Assembly (NCBI RefSeq): GCF_003576645.1
Contig: NC_044920.1
Span: forward strand, 5,661,319-5,725,318
Length of the DNA stretch: 64,000 bases
Source: Ipomoea triloba
Taxonomy: Eukaryota; Streptophyta; Magnoliopsida; Solanales; Convolvulaceae
Direction: 5' to 3'
The notes beneath the pieces are model-generated. The model saw only the letters and a list, made by a program, of their open reading frames with translations. It searched no databases and was not told the origin of the DNA. Positions 20,935 to 33,378 of the stretch are shown in pieces (within the stretch, counting starts at the first letter, position 1; each line of letters starts with the position of its first letter). A program made the translations under genes and the position numbers.

Positions 20935-22404
20935 GGGGTAAATCACCTGGTCCCTCAATTATTCGCGAACTGTCAATGTTGTCCCTTAACTCCGTAATTA
21001 TCAATTTGACACCTGAAATAAAATAAGATTGGTCAATTAAACCCTTCCGGTCGTATTCCGGTGAGAACTCCGATTAAGCAGGGGCATTTTGGTCTTTTAC
21101 TTGCTTCTAAATTAAAAAACAATTTAGTCGCAAGTAGCCAACCAAACGCCACTGTCTCCCTTGGTCTCAATTCTCTGCTGCTTCTCTTGTTCGTCGTCGG
21201 TGCCTTTGCCGGAATGCAAAACAGTAAAGTCTCCGAGATGAGGTATGCTTTCTATCGCTCTCTCCCTACCTATACGTATTGGGTCCTTGAATCCACTGCT
21301 CCTTTCCAAACCTTCAAATAACATTTTGCATAGTTCGTGTATTTCGAGCGATTTCCTGCAAAACTTTGAGTTTGAAGAAACAAAATAATCTTTGAATGGG
21401 TTCGTGTATTTCGAGCAGCTTCACATTTTGCATGGGTCCTTGAATCCACTGCTCCTTTCAAAACTTTGAGTTTGAAGAAACAAAATAAGCTATAGGTTTA
21501 TAATAATCACATCTTTTTCATATTTTAGCTTTCGCAGACTCTCTATTGCCTTTTTGTTTTGTTTTTTAATAAAGATTCTTAGAGTTATACTCCATTAAGG
21601 CTCTGCTAGTTACAGAAGTTGTTTAGGCAGAAAACGAAAGTTATGGAGAGAGAAAGATGAAGTTTGATTTCTTCTACATTTATTTGATTTGCAGGAATTT
21701 ACAGAAGGAAGAACCGTAGAGCTTACAAAATAACCATGCTTAATACGACGTCGTTTGCTTCTCTCTCTGCTACTCCCTCGTTCCATCTCCACATCAAGCC
21801 CTTCATCTTCTAGAAAAGGCAGGGATCCAAAAGAAGCGTATTCCAAAAAGCCCAGATTTGGATTCTACATCGCCATTGTCATCGATGGCGAAATGGTCCT
21901 CCTTGTCGGGGACTCCCAAAAAGAAGCGTATTCCAAAACCAGAGTGAAATTTCCGGCCACCGGCAGCCAAGACATGGTGCTAAGGAGGGAACACATCTAC
22001 GACGGCAAACTATATATCATGAGAGCCACCGTCGACGACAGAGACCAAAACATATACATCGATTGCCGCCTCGCCGGCGACGACCTGAGGTTGTATTTCT
22101 ACGTGGACAACAAAAGGGTCCTCCAAGTGAAGCATTTGAAGTGGGAGGAGACTTGATTGATCAGTGAAGTTGGGAAATTTGGGAAGAAGAATGAGAAGAT
22201 GTTGTCGGCAAAGAAGAATGGGAGGACTGAGGACACGAAATGACCAAATTACCCCTGCTTAATCGGAGTTCTCATTGGAATACGGCCGGAAGGGTTTAAT
22301 TGACCAATCTTATTTTATTTCAGGGGTCAAATTGATGATTACGGAGTTAAGGGATAACATTGATAGTTCGCGAATAATTGAGGGACCAAATAGGTGATTT
22401 ACCC
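20935..22404. mobile_element. Pack-MULE-like element carrying a DUF868 gene fragment
   Basis: Inverted repeats of about 160 bp: the left arm reads GGGGTAAATCACCTGG inward and the right arm ends GGTGATTTACCC, with high identity across the arms (including GAGAACTCCGATTAAGCAGG). Flanks give a 9-bp target site, TTTATCTTA at 20926-20934 and TTTATCATA at 22405-22413 (8/9 match). Long TIRs plus 9-bp TSD is the Mutator pattern. There is no transposase; the interior holds a piece of a host gene. Total 1470 bp. Confidence 0.8.
21755..22156 (+). pseudogene. Captured DUF868 (PF05910)-like fragment
   Basis: An open frame whose C-terminal 110 residues match the plant DUF868 family as I know it: FGFYIAIVIDGEMVLLVGD, then KEAYSK, a DMVLRREHIYDGKLY segment, IYIDCRLAGDDLRLYFYVDNKR and VLQVKHLKWEET, with a stop where the family normally goes on. 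The N-terminal part of the family is missing or replaced by Ser-rich sequence, and the GDSQKEAYSK motif has a partial duplicate upstream (DPKEAYSKK). It lies between the two MULE TIRs, so it is a transduplicated fragment and not the parental gene. Function unknown. Confidence 0.72.
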
Positions 22405-22413
22405 TTTATCATA

Positions 22414-23494
22414 TAAACGAGTATATCTATATATACATCTCTGCATTACGTATGTTATCCACTATTGTATATCTGTGATTCTATATACTACTTGGTGATG
22501 CATAATGTGCTTATGTGTATCAAATCTACCTATTTTCCAATCTATATATGTATAAATTATTTTACAGGGTGGAGTGATTTATACTTAGCATTTATGCTAA
22601 CGGGTTGTTTTCTATTTGTTTTATTAACACATTTCATGTTTGGATTAATGTATGACGAGAGTACAATTATAGGCTTCCATCTTGATAATATTTATTGTTT
22701 TAGTTTGACTTTAGTTAGTTGCATTTGAAACTGATATTATTTAATAATGATGTGACTTATGATTATAGACTTGAATAGATTCTATTGAAGTTAACCTTTA
22801 GATTGTTTAGTATTGATGAATGGTTTGATGTTTAGATATCTGACTTTTAGAATTCTTTATTTACCTTTTTGTAAGCATGCGGATGTTATTTGGAAGTTTT
22901 AGCCTTAGCAACTATCCGGGACTGGGTAGTTGTGGCGGTAACATTTCTTGATGTTGGCTTTGGATTCTCCTGCAAGTGTTATATTCATACTAGGCTCAAA
23001 TGTTAGAAAATCGGGGGTGTTATAGACAAGCCCAATGCTCTCTAGAAAACCTTAAACTTGTGGAGGGTTTAAGATTCCTACTTTATTTCAGAATATTATT
23101 GTAACCCTACTTTTACCAATCTTACTTTTACTAGGACTATCACTTGTATCCTTACAAATACATCCATTCATGTACTTTGTAATCACGGTTAATAGTAAAA
23201 TTCTTAGCTATCTAGGAATTCTTGTTCTCATGATAACAATTCCAAGTCTAAATGAGATAATTAATGAAAGTAGTGATTACATGCTGAGCAAAATTGCAGA
23301 AATCAAGAAGAAATTAGGCCCAGCCATTCATACTCCTAATAACCATCTAATTTCTTTACATAACTAGCAAGTACACTGGAAGTTTATTTATAATTATATA
23401 TGTATATTTAATTATTTATTTATGCTAACTTTAATATAGAATCAAATATATGCATATATCCTTCCAGAGAACTCCCCAATCTACCAAAAGTGAG
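22414..23494. other. Intergenic DNA, possibly remnants of an old LTR
   Basis: No gene seen. The stretch around 22910-23030 (GGCGGTAACATTTC...TCGGGGGTGTTATA) resembles the 3' end of chromovirus-type LTRs, and may be the other part of an old element also represented at 6130-6663, split by the Tat and MULE insertions. The similarity is by impression only. Confidence 0.3.
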
Positions 23495-26400
23495 CTACGA
23501 AGTTGTCACAAATGCACCAATGTAGCCAAATCCGATGACCAAGAATGACACTCCTTGGAGAAACAAGTACACATAATAATAGTTGTCTCCGAAAATAAGG
23601 TTGTACCAACCACAAAAGAGCAGGTAGAATCCAACAATGATCTCCCACAAATGCAACCTATACAATATACAAAATAAATAAATAAAAAAGTCTCACCAAA
23701 ATCGTAACTGTTTAATCAATTGCTAAATCTATTAGTACTTTGTTATTTTATTGTTGTGTTATGTTTCAATTTGCCAGAAGATCAAAACCACCAGAACCTT
23801 GTAAAGTCAAAGATGATATTTTTGTAACTTTAAACAATATGAATCAAAATAATCCATCATTAATAATTAAGAGACTAAAAGTATTTTTGTTGCTTAGATT
23901 TTATTTTTTTATGAAGCAAGAAGTATATATACCTTTCTCCAAGCCTAAAACGAGGAACTTTCTTTGCAGCTTTAGGCTGTGCAGTTTTTGTGTTGAGGGC
24001 AGCAGTTCCTTGCTTCTCAGTGACAACCCATTCGTGAACTCTCCCAACCTCAAGAAGTCCGATGAAGGTTCCAATTGTTCGGTGCAAGGCCATAACATTC
24101 TCAAAAAGCATCCAAAAAACCGTCAAGTGCAATGATCTAAACATCACCAGAAACAAACAAGAAACTTTTTAACAAAAATTAACATGTGAAAGTTAAGAGT
24201 ATAAACAGAGTTTGTAGTGTATAAGGGCGAAGATTGGTGTAGGGTTAAGTTCAATATTCGGTGACCGGAGAATTGTTAGGAGCGGTTTGAAGCCTGCCTC
24301 TCGAAAATATGACAGTATAAGGAAATAAAATTACATATTAGTTACAAATTATAATTTTTGGCATAGTTATAAGCATTGATCTAACAAGTGGTATTTTGTT
24401 GGGAGAAACGCATGGTGACTGGGGGATTGCTAGGCGGAGGCCGAAAGGGCCAAGCCCAACACTCTACCTCTAAAAAAATGTAGCAGGAAATAAAGTTGCA
24501 TATATCTTGATATAACTTTTTTGCATAGTGGTAAGTGCTAATCTAACAAGTAATATCAGTCGGGCAGAGGTGCCAAATCCAATGCACAGTGACTAGGGAT
24601 TCTTAGACAGAGACATATATAAAAATAAAATTGACTGGAGAATTATTAGGAGAGGCCTAAAGGGTCAACTCTAAAAAACTGATGATATAAAAAAAAATAA
24701 AAATTAAGAATTCGCTATAAGGTATTGCTTGATACTAACATATATACCTTGGACAAGGAAGTAGAGTGAGGAGGGCAGTAAGTGTTGGGACATAAAGAGC
24801 TCCCCAAAGGGGAATTTTGACTTCTGGGATCAAAACAGTTGCAGGGAGAACGAGGCAGTAGTAGATGAAGGTGAGAACGTGGGCGACGATCTTGTTGACG
24901 AAGAAGAAGGCGTATATGAGGTACAGTTTCTTCCAGATTGTCACTTTCTGCAAAGGTAAATTATATTAATGAATAAGCTAATTAAGGTTTTTCATTTATG
25001 TTTGAGTGGTTGTAATTAAGTTCATCATCAGTTTACCTTGTTTCTCATAATCTCGACTGTCATTTTCTTGAAAAGATTGGCAGGGCCACATGACCACCTG
25101 TGCTGCTGGTATCTGTATGCCTTGAAGCTGCTTGGTAATTCACTTTTCACCTATTATATTGTTCGTTGTTATTGAAAGGGGTAAAAGAGAGATCTTCAGC
25201 TTATAATCATTCATCGCTCTCGTCGGAAGTCAAACTTATAACCTTATAATTAAAGTCACCAGCTAGCAATAACCAGTTCATTTTGAATGACCTAATTCCA
25301 ACCTACGGTTCAAATTGAACTGGAATCCAAGAGGTTCCGGTTTGATAAAATGTAGCATAAAATTGAAGAGGGTAGAGAGTTACCCTAACATCACCAAGAA
25401 AGACGAATTTCCAGCCTTTGAGACCAGCTCGGCAACCCAGATCCATGTCTTCCACAGTGGTCCGGTCTTTCCACCCCCCTGCATCATCCAATGCTGCTAT
25501 TCTCCAGATACCTGCCGTTCCTGCATTCCAATTTTCATTTCAAAACAACTACAATTTCATTAGATAATATAAAAACAAATGTGAGAAAGTTTCATTTGAG
25601 ATAAATTTTAGTTTCATTTATAGGGCTCCGTTAAAATGTGATGGCAGTCGTTTCTTTACTTAAAGAAATTATGTCATTTTTGAACCATGGTCCACGATAT
25701 AATGACAGTATCCAACCAGGCCAGATCAACTTGACCGGATAGAATTAGTCTATAATAGGCTATGGAAAAGTGTGTTGGGCCAAGTTGATCCATTTTTATA
25801 GACGGGTGTTTATTCTCAATCATTATTGTGTAGATCATGGTCGATACAGTTGTGTGGACCACATTCCAAAAACACATTATTCTAATTTAAAAATACATTA
25901 TTCTAACACATAAAATATATTATTAAAACTCATAAAATACATTATCTTAGCTTAGAAATTTCATTATCCTAAACATGAAATACATTATACATTATTCTAA
26001 CTCCTAAAATACATTTTTCTAACATATAAAGTACATTATTCTAACTCATAAAATACATTATCTTATCCAATCAATTTCATTATTCTAACACAAATAAAGT
26101 ACGTTATTCTAATATATAAAATACATTATTCTCTTATAAATATATTATTTTAACCCAGAATGTTCATTATCTTCACACGTGTACGGAACAATGATTTACT
26201 ATTTTTAACATAAAAATAATGTCATTTTCTCAAAAAATAAAAATAACTGTCATTTTGAACCGTGATCCACACGGTCCACACAATAATTTGTCGTTTATTT
26301 TATAACTCTACTTGTGTAATAGCATATTTACAAAATGGGTTACTCTGCCTCATTTATAAATGAATGAATTATATAAAATTAATTAATTAATTTTTACTTA

Positions 26401-26690
26401 AACAAGATTCAAACTTCTAGTGTCAAAGTTAACAATCAATGTACTTTAAAGAAAAAAAAAAAAGTGAGCTAAACATGGCTACCCAGTCTAGTACTTCCCT
26501 AGTTTACATGAACTAGGGGTGTAAACGAGCCGAGCCAAGCTTGAGCTCGTTAAGGAAAGCCCTGCTCGAGCTCGAAAGCTGATGCTCGAACTCGAGTTCG
26601 GCAATTTTCTAGCTCGAGCAGCTTGTTTGTTCGAGCTCGAGCTCAAGTTCAGATTCGAACTCGAGTTCGAGTTTGATTTTGAGCTCGAAT

Positions 26691-26754
<64 letters not shown>

Positions 26755-27723
26755 TCGCGAGCGGCTCGTCAAGCCACAAGCCTAAGACATTAGAGCTTGA
26801 GTTCGACTCGATTGTTAAACGAGCCGTTCGAACTTGGCTCGGACTCGAATTTGGCTGGAGCCGAATTTTGACCGAACCGCTCGCGAGCAGCTTGTGATCC
26901 GCTTGACTCATTTATACCCCTAACGTGGGCTAAAGAGACCCAAACTTACGGGTTGGATGTATTTTGACAATTCTAATCTTTATTAATAATACGGTGTACA
27001 ATGTGTATATATATAGAGCTTACCATTGAAGCCAAAAAATGCATGGATTGAAGACCCAACTTCTTGCTCCACTGAGAAATGGTGATCCATTGACATCTCT
27101 TGCAGTCTTGTCAGCATGCACTCGTTAGCGTTGACTGCCATTACAATTTAAAGATAATTTTTTAGACCAGCAAAAATCTTCTACAAATTATATTCTACAT
27201 ACAAATTTAGTCATTCAATTATTGAAAAATCGGAGTTATAAAATCAATCGTTCAACTAATTAAGATATCACATCCTAATCGCATTTAATGTTTTATAAAA
27301 GCATTTATTACTTCCAATCTATTTCCATTTCTTTCATAATACCATAGATATAAATAAAATTTGACATAGTATCAGATAGTTGATAAACTAAATTTATAAT
27401 GTGTTTAATAATTAAAGGATCAAATTAAAATTGTAAAGACCGAAAGAGAGTGATTAATTTTATAGCTAATTGGGAAATAATTGAAGAATAAAAAATGTAA
27501 TTTTTAAAAAAATTATATGTATAGTGGGACCCATGATGAATTAATTGAATGAACCTTCACAAAGAAGTGCATGTTTTGAGTTTGGTTAACATTTTCTTTT
27601 AAAAAATGTAAGTAATTGTCCCTACTCAACTAGATCATAATTATATCATTTGTTTTTTTCTACCATAATTATAAACAAATATTATTGTAGTTAATAAAAA
27701 TAAGGAAAATTCTCTAATAATAC

Positions 27724-27783
<60 letters not shown>

Positions 27784-27997
27784 TACTGGATCATATTTAG
27801 ACAGGGCTTCCCGTGCGATCAGTGCAGATTGTACAATTAGGAATACATAAATGCACCACATAGTGTTCAGAAATGCACCAAAATGAAATACACAAATGCA
27901 CCAAAAAATGTACCACACACTAAAAGATGCACCACACTAATGGTGCATTTATGTGCACTTAGTAGTGAGTGACCGTAAGGCCACACGGGAACCTAAC

Positions 27998-28046
<49 letters not shown>

Positions 28047-30596
28047 TGTCAGGTAAAATATAAAAATAAAGGGCCCGACGACCTAAATAGTGGTCAATGG
28101 ACCGCCAGAATTGAATGCAGCCAACCAGTCCACTTGACCAAAAAACTTGAAGATATTGATCGTTGACAATTGACATACCACCTAAATATTGTCACATTGG
28201 CCATTAGATTTCCTAAAGAAGTTGCTAACCATTAAATTATTGTGCTTTATTTTGAAGAATGGACAATTATACAGTTCTTAATTAAGATAACACATTAAAT
28301 AATATTTTTATATTTTTAAAAATCAGATCATCACATGACTTATGACACTTTAATAAAGAAAGAAAAGAATAAAAACGTAACAATTTGTAAAGGTTTGTAT
28401 ATATAATACCGTATTTCCAGCGAGCTTGAACAAGGCCGATGTCAGGATTATGTACAAGGAAAGGAATGGTGCGGTATAAGAAATCAGGGTCGGGTTCGAA
28501 ATCAGCGTCGAAAATAGCTACATATTCACACGACTTAACATAGCTATGCTTCATTCCTTGCTTGAGGGATCCTGCTTTGAACCCTTTTCTATTATCTCTA
28601 GTCTCATACTTTATGTTAACTCCTTTTCCTGCCCATCTCCTGCACTCTTGTTGGACCAAAGCCTGTTGATTGTGTATTACCAAATACATTAATGGGAAAT
28701 GGTAAATGGATTTGTAAAGAGAAATTTTTGTTACATCTTTTGATTTCATAAAAATTGTAAAGTATGAAGTGAAGTTAAATATTGGCGTACAAATTTTAGT
28801 ACAAAAAGAAAAATGGTAAATAGACTTTCATGGAGTAATTTAGTGTACACTCTTGGATAGTGACTGTGAGTTTTTCTTGTCTCTAAAAAAACTGCTACAT
28901 TTTATAGCATCAAATAAGCCAAAATTTTCTGCTACTATTTTGTTTCTAGATAAATCAGAATATGCAACATAAGCATATATAGAGTAAAACATAATGAGAA
29001 TACATGTATATAATTCGTAGAAATAGCATTGTTATAGTTTAAAAGGATAATACATGCGTGATACCACTAATAATTTGTTTCTAACAATTTTATATATCCT
29101 AAACTGATGTGACTTCATCTAATATCTTGATTTGGCTAATTTATAACAACTAACTATAAAGAATTCATGACATTTCCCACAAGTTACAAACAACACCAAA
29201 AAATAATTCAGTTTCTTGAATGAGTAGAAATGAAAACAGATAATTTATAGTAATCAATTCATCGGACATACCTTAGTTTCACGATCAGTGGAATCGTCAA
29301 GAACTTGAATTATAATTCGATTGGCTGGCCATGAAAGGTTACAGGCTGCTCCAATGGACAGTTGGTATACCTATACAAAAAAAAAAAAAACCATTATATT
29401 GCATGGGTTTTTAAAATATTTATTTATTTTTATAACTATAATCTAACCCTATATACAAAAAAAAAAAAAAAAAAAACCATTGCATGGCTTTTAAAAATAT
29501 TTATCTTTTATAACTATAACTAACCCTACGTATAATATATAGTTGTTCCCGTGAGTCTCAAACCTATGACCTTTCATTTGGAATGGTAAAAGTAATGTTA
29601 TCAAACCACAAGATACTCTGATAATTTTTTTTAAAAATAAAATTGAAACTCATCTTTGAAAAAACACACACGCCCACGCATGCACGCGCACACACATATT
29701 CGTGAGACTTGAATTAATGAAATGATCACGGTCATTGGTTATCACATCAGTTTGACCACTCTTGACGTTTTGATTTTTCAAATTAAACAAATCTATTTTT
29801 TTTCAAAATCCTTATAATTCTTTATAAGGTAGTATTGTTTTATACTTTCTTAAACATTTTTAGCCCAAGAATCTAAGCCCCACCGTTTGAACCAAATCTA
29901 GTTTAAAATGTTCAAAATATTCTCATATGAAGAAGAAATGAAGGTTGGTGAAAGTGATATGAATACATTACATATATATTGAAGCAAAATTAGTCGATTA
30001 TATTTGTACATGCAAGAAACCAAAAATGAATGAATTAATACTCAAAAATCAAAAGTGAAAATATTACTATAGATGAACTCCGGAGACAAAAAAATTGTAC
30101 TAGTATCATGTCTATAATGCATTTAATGCAAAAAAAAAAAAAAAATTTAAAAAAATAAAAACCTTGAAAATAAAAGTGAAAATATTAATATAGTAGAGAC
30201 CAAAAACAGTATCAAAAGGAAATTAAAAAATGAATAAAAAATTACCCTTTTCTCATTACACATTGGTATTTGAACGAGAACCACAGGATAACCAGAGTTC
30301 CCAATCTCTGCATCATCATCCTTCTTGATAGGCTCCCACTTGTACTGCTTCGCCGGCGTTCGCCGGAAAAGCTTCAGGTAAGCGCTGATGCCTCCCAAGT
30401 AAACTTTCTCTATAAGTATCATGATCAACATGACCAAGCACAGGTAAACCATAACTCGGAGCACCGGCACGATTAGTAGCGCCTTTGCTTGCAACCACAG
30501 CACCCCAAGGTAGGGGGCAATGGCGTCTCCGGCAGCCCGGACGGCAGCCTCCGACGAAAGCATTATTGCTGCGGAGGAGGAGGAATTGGTGTCCAT
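23495..30596 (-). CDS. CSLA: CslA gene 2: glucomannan 4-beta-mannosyltransferase, 9 exons
   Basis: Exons, minus strand: 30596-30246, 29370-29272, 28662-28410, 27134-27024, 25520-25384, 25150-25037, 24947-24748, 24136-23933, 23657-23495. All GT-AG; 1632 nt, 543 residues plus TAG. Role as for gene 1. Seen: a Ser-rich N-terminus, a first membrane segment around [25 protein letters not shown] in exon 2, [11 protein letters not shown] in exon 3, VEDMDLGCR in exon 5, [13 protein letters not shown] in exon 6, C-terminal membrane segments and the end FVTTS. Exon 8 is 6 nt longer than in copies 1 and 3 (an [15 protein letters not shown] region), and exon 1 is longer at its N-terminus. Introns are inflated by MITEs and TA repeats. 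No disabling change seen. Confidence 0.95.
25670..26295. repeat. GTGTGGACCA-type fold-back repeat with ACATTATTCTAA units
   Basis: Ends are roughly inverted: CCATGGTCCAC... and GATCATGGTCGATAC.../TTGTGTGGACC on the left, against GTGATCCACACGGTCCACAC near 26270 on the right. The interior is a degenerate array of AAAATACATTATTCTAACAC units, about 30 bp each. It sits in intron 4 of CslA gene 2. The same word set recurs near 59394-59835 and 60388-60620. Confidence 0.55.
26514..26922. mobile_element. hAT-like MITE with AGCTCGAG-rich arms
   Basis: Ends TAGGGGTGTAAACGAGCCGAG and TTTATACCCCTA form inverted termini, and arms rich in GAGCTCGAG/CTCGAACTC flank a central TA microsatellite (26699-26755). 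The candidate 8-bp TSD ACATGAAC/ACGTGGGC has three A/G differences, which suits an old insertion. Lies in intron 4 of CslA gene 2. Confidence 0.6.
27733..28041. repeat. TA/CA microsatellites with GTGCATTT-rich segment
   Basis: A TA tract (27731-27762) runs into a CA tract (to about 27782). Then come about 200 bp of AATGCACCA words ending GTAAGGCCACACGGGAACC, and a second TA tract (about 28003-28041). The same order of parts occurs at 57262-57510. Possibly one non-autonomous element family; no termini defined. Confidence 0.55.
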
Positions 30597-30641
30597 TTTG
30601 GAGCGTGCTTGGTGTAGAATGTTATGATGATCAACACTATG

Positions 30642-30649
30642 TATATATA
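30642..30649 (-). promoter_or_regulatory. Candidate TATA box of CslA gene 2
   Basis: TATATATA on the minus strand, about 46 nt upstream of the ATG at 30596, which would leave a very short leader. Confidence 0.4.
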
Positions 30650-32754
30650 GTGTAAGAGATAAGAGTTTAATGGTTTTTTTAATTTTTTTGCATGTGTAAA
30701 TTGCTTAAACTATACATGATATTTTTTTTATAATAAAACAAAATTTATGGATTGACTTACAATTTGGGTCATTGACTCATGGGGTCAATTCTTAAATTTT
30801 AAAAGAGAAAAAAAATGATATTTTAAATCACTAAATTATAATGAATTATTGTTTTTGTCTTTAGATCAATTATAGTGTTATTACTTTTCATCCTCTATTG
30901 TTAAAGTATAGTTGCTTCGTCGCTTCTTAAAGGTTATGACTAGAGGCGATAGTGTGGTAGTTCGAATTTCACTAGAAACATGTATGGAAAAAGGTTAAAG
31001 AAAGACAAAATGATGGAAGGTCTGAATTGGATCCTTGTATATGCACACTAAGTTCCTCAATTAGGTGATTCCAACTTTGTCGGATTAATCCCAAGACCTT
31101 TTTTTTTTTTTTTTTGTAAAAATCCAAAAAAAAGGTCTTGGGATTAGTCTGACAAAGTTGGAATCACCTAATTGAGGAACTAAAACTGGCAACAAGTATA
31201 ATAGAACTCAAGAGCAAAAAAAGTCACTGTAAATAATTTAGGAACTAAAACTGGCAACAAGTATACTCTCAAAAAAAAAAAAAAAAAACTGGCAACAAGT
31301 ATAATTGAGATATGAAAATTGCAATTTGTTTTCTTTCGCAAATGAATAAGTATTATAAAATATTAAAATTTCACGAATCAATTGAATCTGTCCAATATAA
31401 CATAGCAAGGTTTTGTTTGATTTATAATTTTGTATATGTAGCACAATCGTAAATTGACCAACAACCTTACAATTATTCTATTAGACTTTTGAAGTACGTG
31501 TTACATAAGATAAATGATGTTATGCACTATTGCAATATATATATATATGGGAAACTAGTGCCCAATGTTAATATACTCAAGGTTAAAATTTTAATTATAT
31601 TAAAATATTTTTTAAATAATTAGTACATAATTTTTTCTAAACAAAAATTATTGTTGAAGAATTCGTAAATTCATATTATATTAAAAGTATAGTTGATAAT
31701 TCGAGTAATAATTATGTTATGATTAATATTATTATAATAAGAATTTTACATATGATGACACTTTTCCTCCATAAATTATATATACTTATAGCACTTCTTC
31801 ACCTCAATTATTCATGTATCTACATTAAAATTGCGAAAAAATTGGATCCTGAACTTGACCTGACGGTTCAAATCGAAACAACTACTAGCATTAGCTTAAA
31901 ATTAGAACTATAATATTTACAAATAGTGTATGTTTCTTTTTTTTTTCTTTTTTTTTTTTTTGCATTTATTCTAAATTTAACATATAAGTAGATATGATCG
32001 AGATTTGGTTCTGATTTTGAATCGCTGGTTCACGGTTCCGGATCAAGTTTGAAACCGTTGGTTCAAACTTTTTTTTTTAATTTATTTTTTTTAAATAGTA
32101 TAAATTCAACAACTAATGTATTTTTTCAGTTTGAAACTGAAACCAATTGTTTAGATTTACGATTTTAATAGACTAAAACTCAAATTTTGAGTTCCGGTTC
32201 TAAATTGTAAACGGAATCTTTTGGTTTGATTACTATAGTGTCAATTCAGTTTGAACCAAATTGTCATAATTTGTTGGCAAAAAAAAAAATTATTTTAAGA
32301 GTAAAAATATCCATTTTACATATCAAGAGAAAAAATCGCCACTTTTAGTTGCATGCCCAGCGTTAATAACTCCAGGGCACAATTGCACAAACACTATAAT
32401 TAAAACCCACTTACAGAGTCGAAACAAATCTTAATTTTGGACAACACCATTGACGTAAATGTTTTAAAAATATACATAGTTATGCTGTCTACCTCAGTAT
32501 TACATCGTAGATTTGTAGGAATAGATGTAATGAAAACATTATTCTCACACGTGTATGTGGCTAAATGAGCTTATTTAGGAATTAGGAGCAATTATTATTC
32601 GAGGAACTATATATGATTCGCACAGACACAACTACATAGATCACAAATAATATGTAGATTTTTAATATATTAAATATACATTATTTTTATATTGAAGATT
32701 TGAAGATACATTATTTAAGAGTATATCATTTAAGTAGTAATCGTACATTATTTT
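30650..32754. other. Intergenic DNA upstream of CslA gene 2
   Basis: AT-rich, no gene recognised. It contains the fold-back at 31051-31181 and a stretch near 31990-32280 rich in GGTTC/GAACC words (CGGTTCCGG, TTTGAACC) that may be an old MITE. Poly-T and poly-A runs are common. Confidence 0.5.
31051..31181. repeat. Near-perfect 57-bp inverted repeat (fold-back)
   Basis: The left arm, from AGTTCCTCAATTAGG at 31051, is the reverse complement of the right arm ending CCTAATTGAGGAACT at 31181. I count two mismatches, and a short T/A-rich loop separates the arms. The RNA would form a long hairpin. A short MITE is the likely origin. The adjacent GGAACTAAAACTGGCAACAA is duplicated downstream. Confidence 0.8.
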
Positions 32755-33062
32755 GGTCCTGTTTGGTAAATGGTTGTTAGCTGGTTGGGTTAAAAGGTAT
32801 AATTTAATTGATAATATTAGTTGATTGGGAAAAGTGTTTGGTAAATTAGCTATTAGCTGATAACTGTTTTCTATAATTTTTTTTTTCTCAAAAGGCCAAT
32901 TGAAAATGCTGCTTTGAGTAGCCTTTTGAAATTTAATATTTTGGAATTATAAAAAACTTATTAACCAAACACTTATATTGATTTTTTAACTAAGTCAAAC
33001 AACTAATAATGATCAAATAAGCCAAAATTGGCTGATAGACCAATTATTTACCAAACAGGGCC
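32755..33062. mobile_element. hAT-like MITE (CCTGTTTGGTAAAT termini)
   Basis: Inverted ends: GGTCCTGTTTGGTAAATGG on the left and ATTTACCAAACAGGGCC on the right. The interior is AT-rich with short inverted words (TAGCTGATAACTG). About 308 bp. Such CCTGTTTGG/CCAAACAGG termini are common in plant hAT MITEs. No clean TSD found. Confidence 0.65.
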
Positions 33063-33378
33063 TTTGTATACTATCAAATAAGAGTTAATTACCGATTTGG
33101 TCCCTCGACTATGAGGATTTCACCACTTTGGTCTTTGACTTTCAAAAGTTTCCAATTGCATCCTCGACTATTGAAACGTTAACCAAAATAGTCATCAGCC
33201 TGTTTTGCCGTCAAAATGCAAGGGTAAAATTGGAAGTTCAAATTTATTCTTCATCTTCCCTAAACTACGTCTATATAAATAGGTCTTCAGAGTAATTTTT
33301 TCCTTCGATTCAAGCATTTCATCTCCTTCGAATTTTACATCTCTTAGCTTCGTCTACCATATAAGCAAATTAATTACA

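Noticed and set aside
22465..22728. 87-codon plus-strand frame, hydrophobic
   Set aside because: AT-rich sequence gives Phe/Leu/Ile/Tyr-rich frames by chance; no homology recognised.
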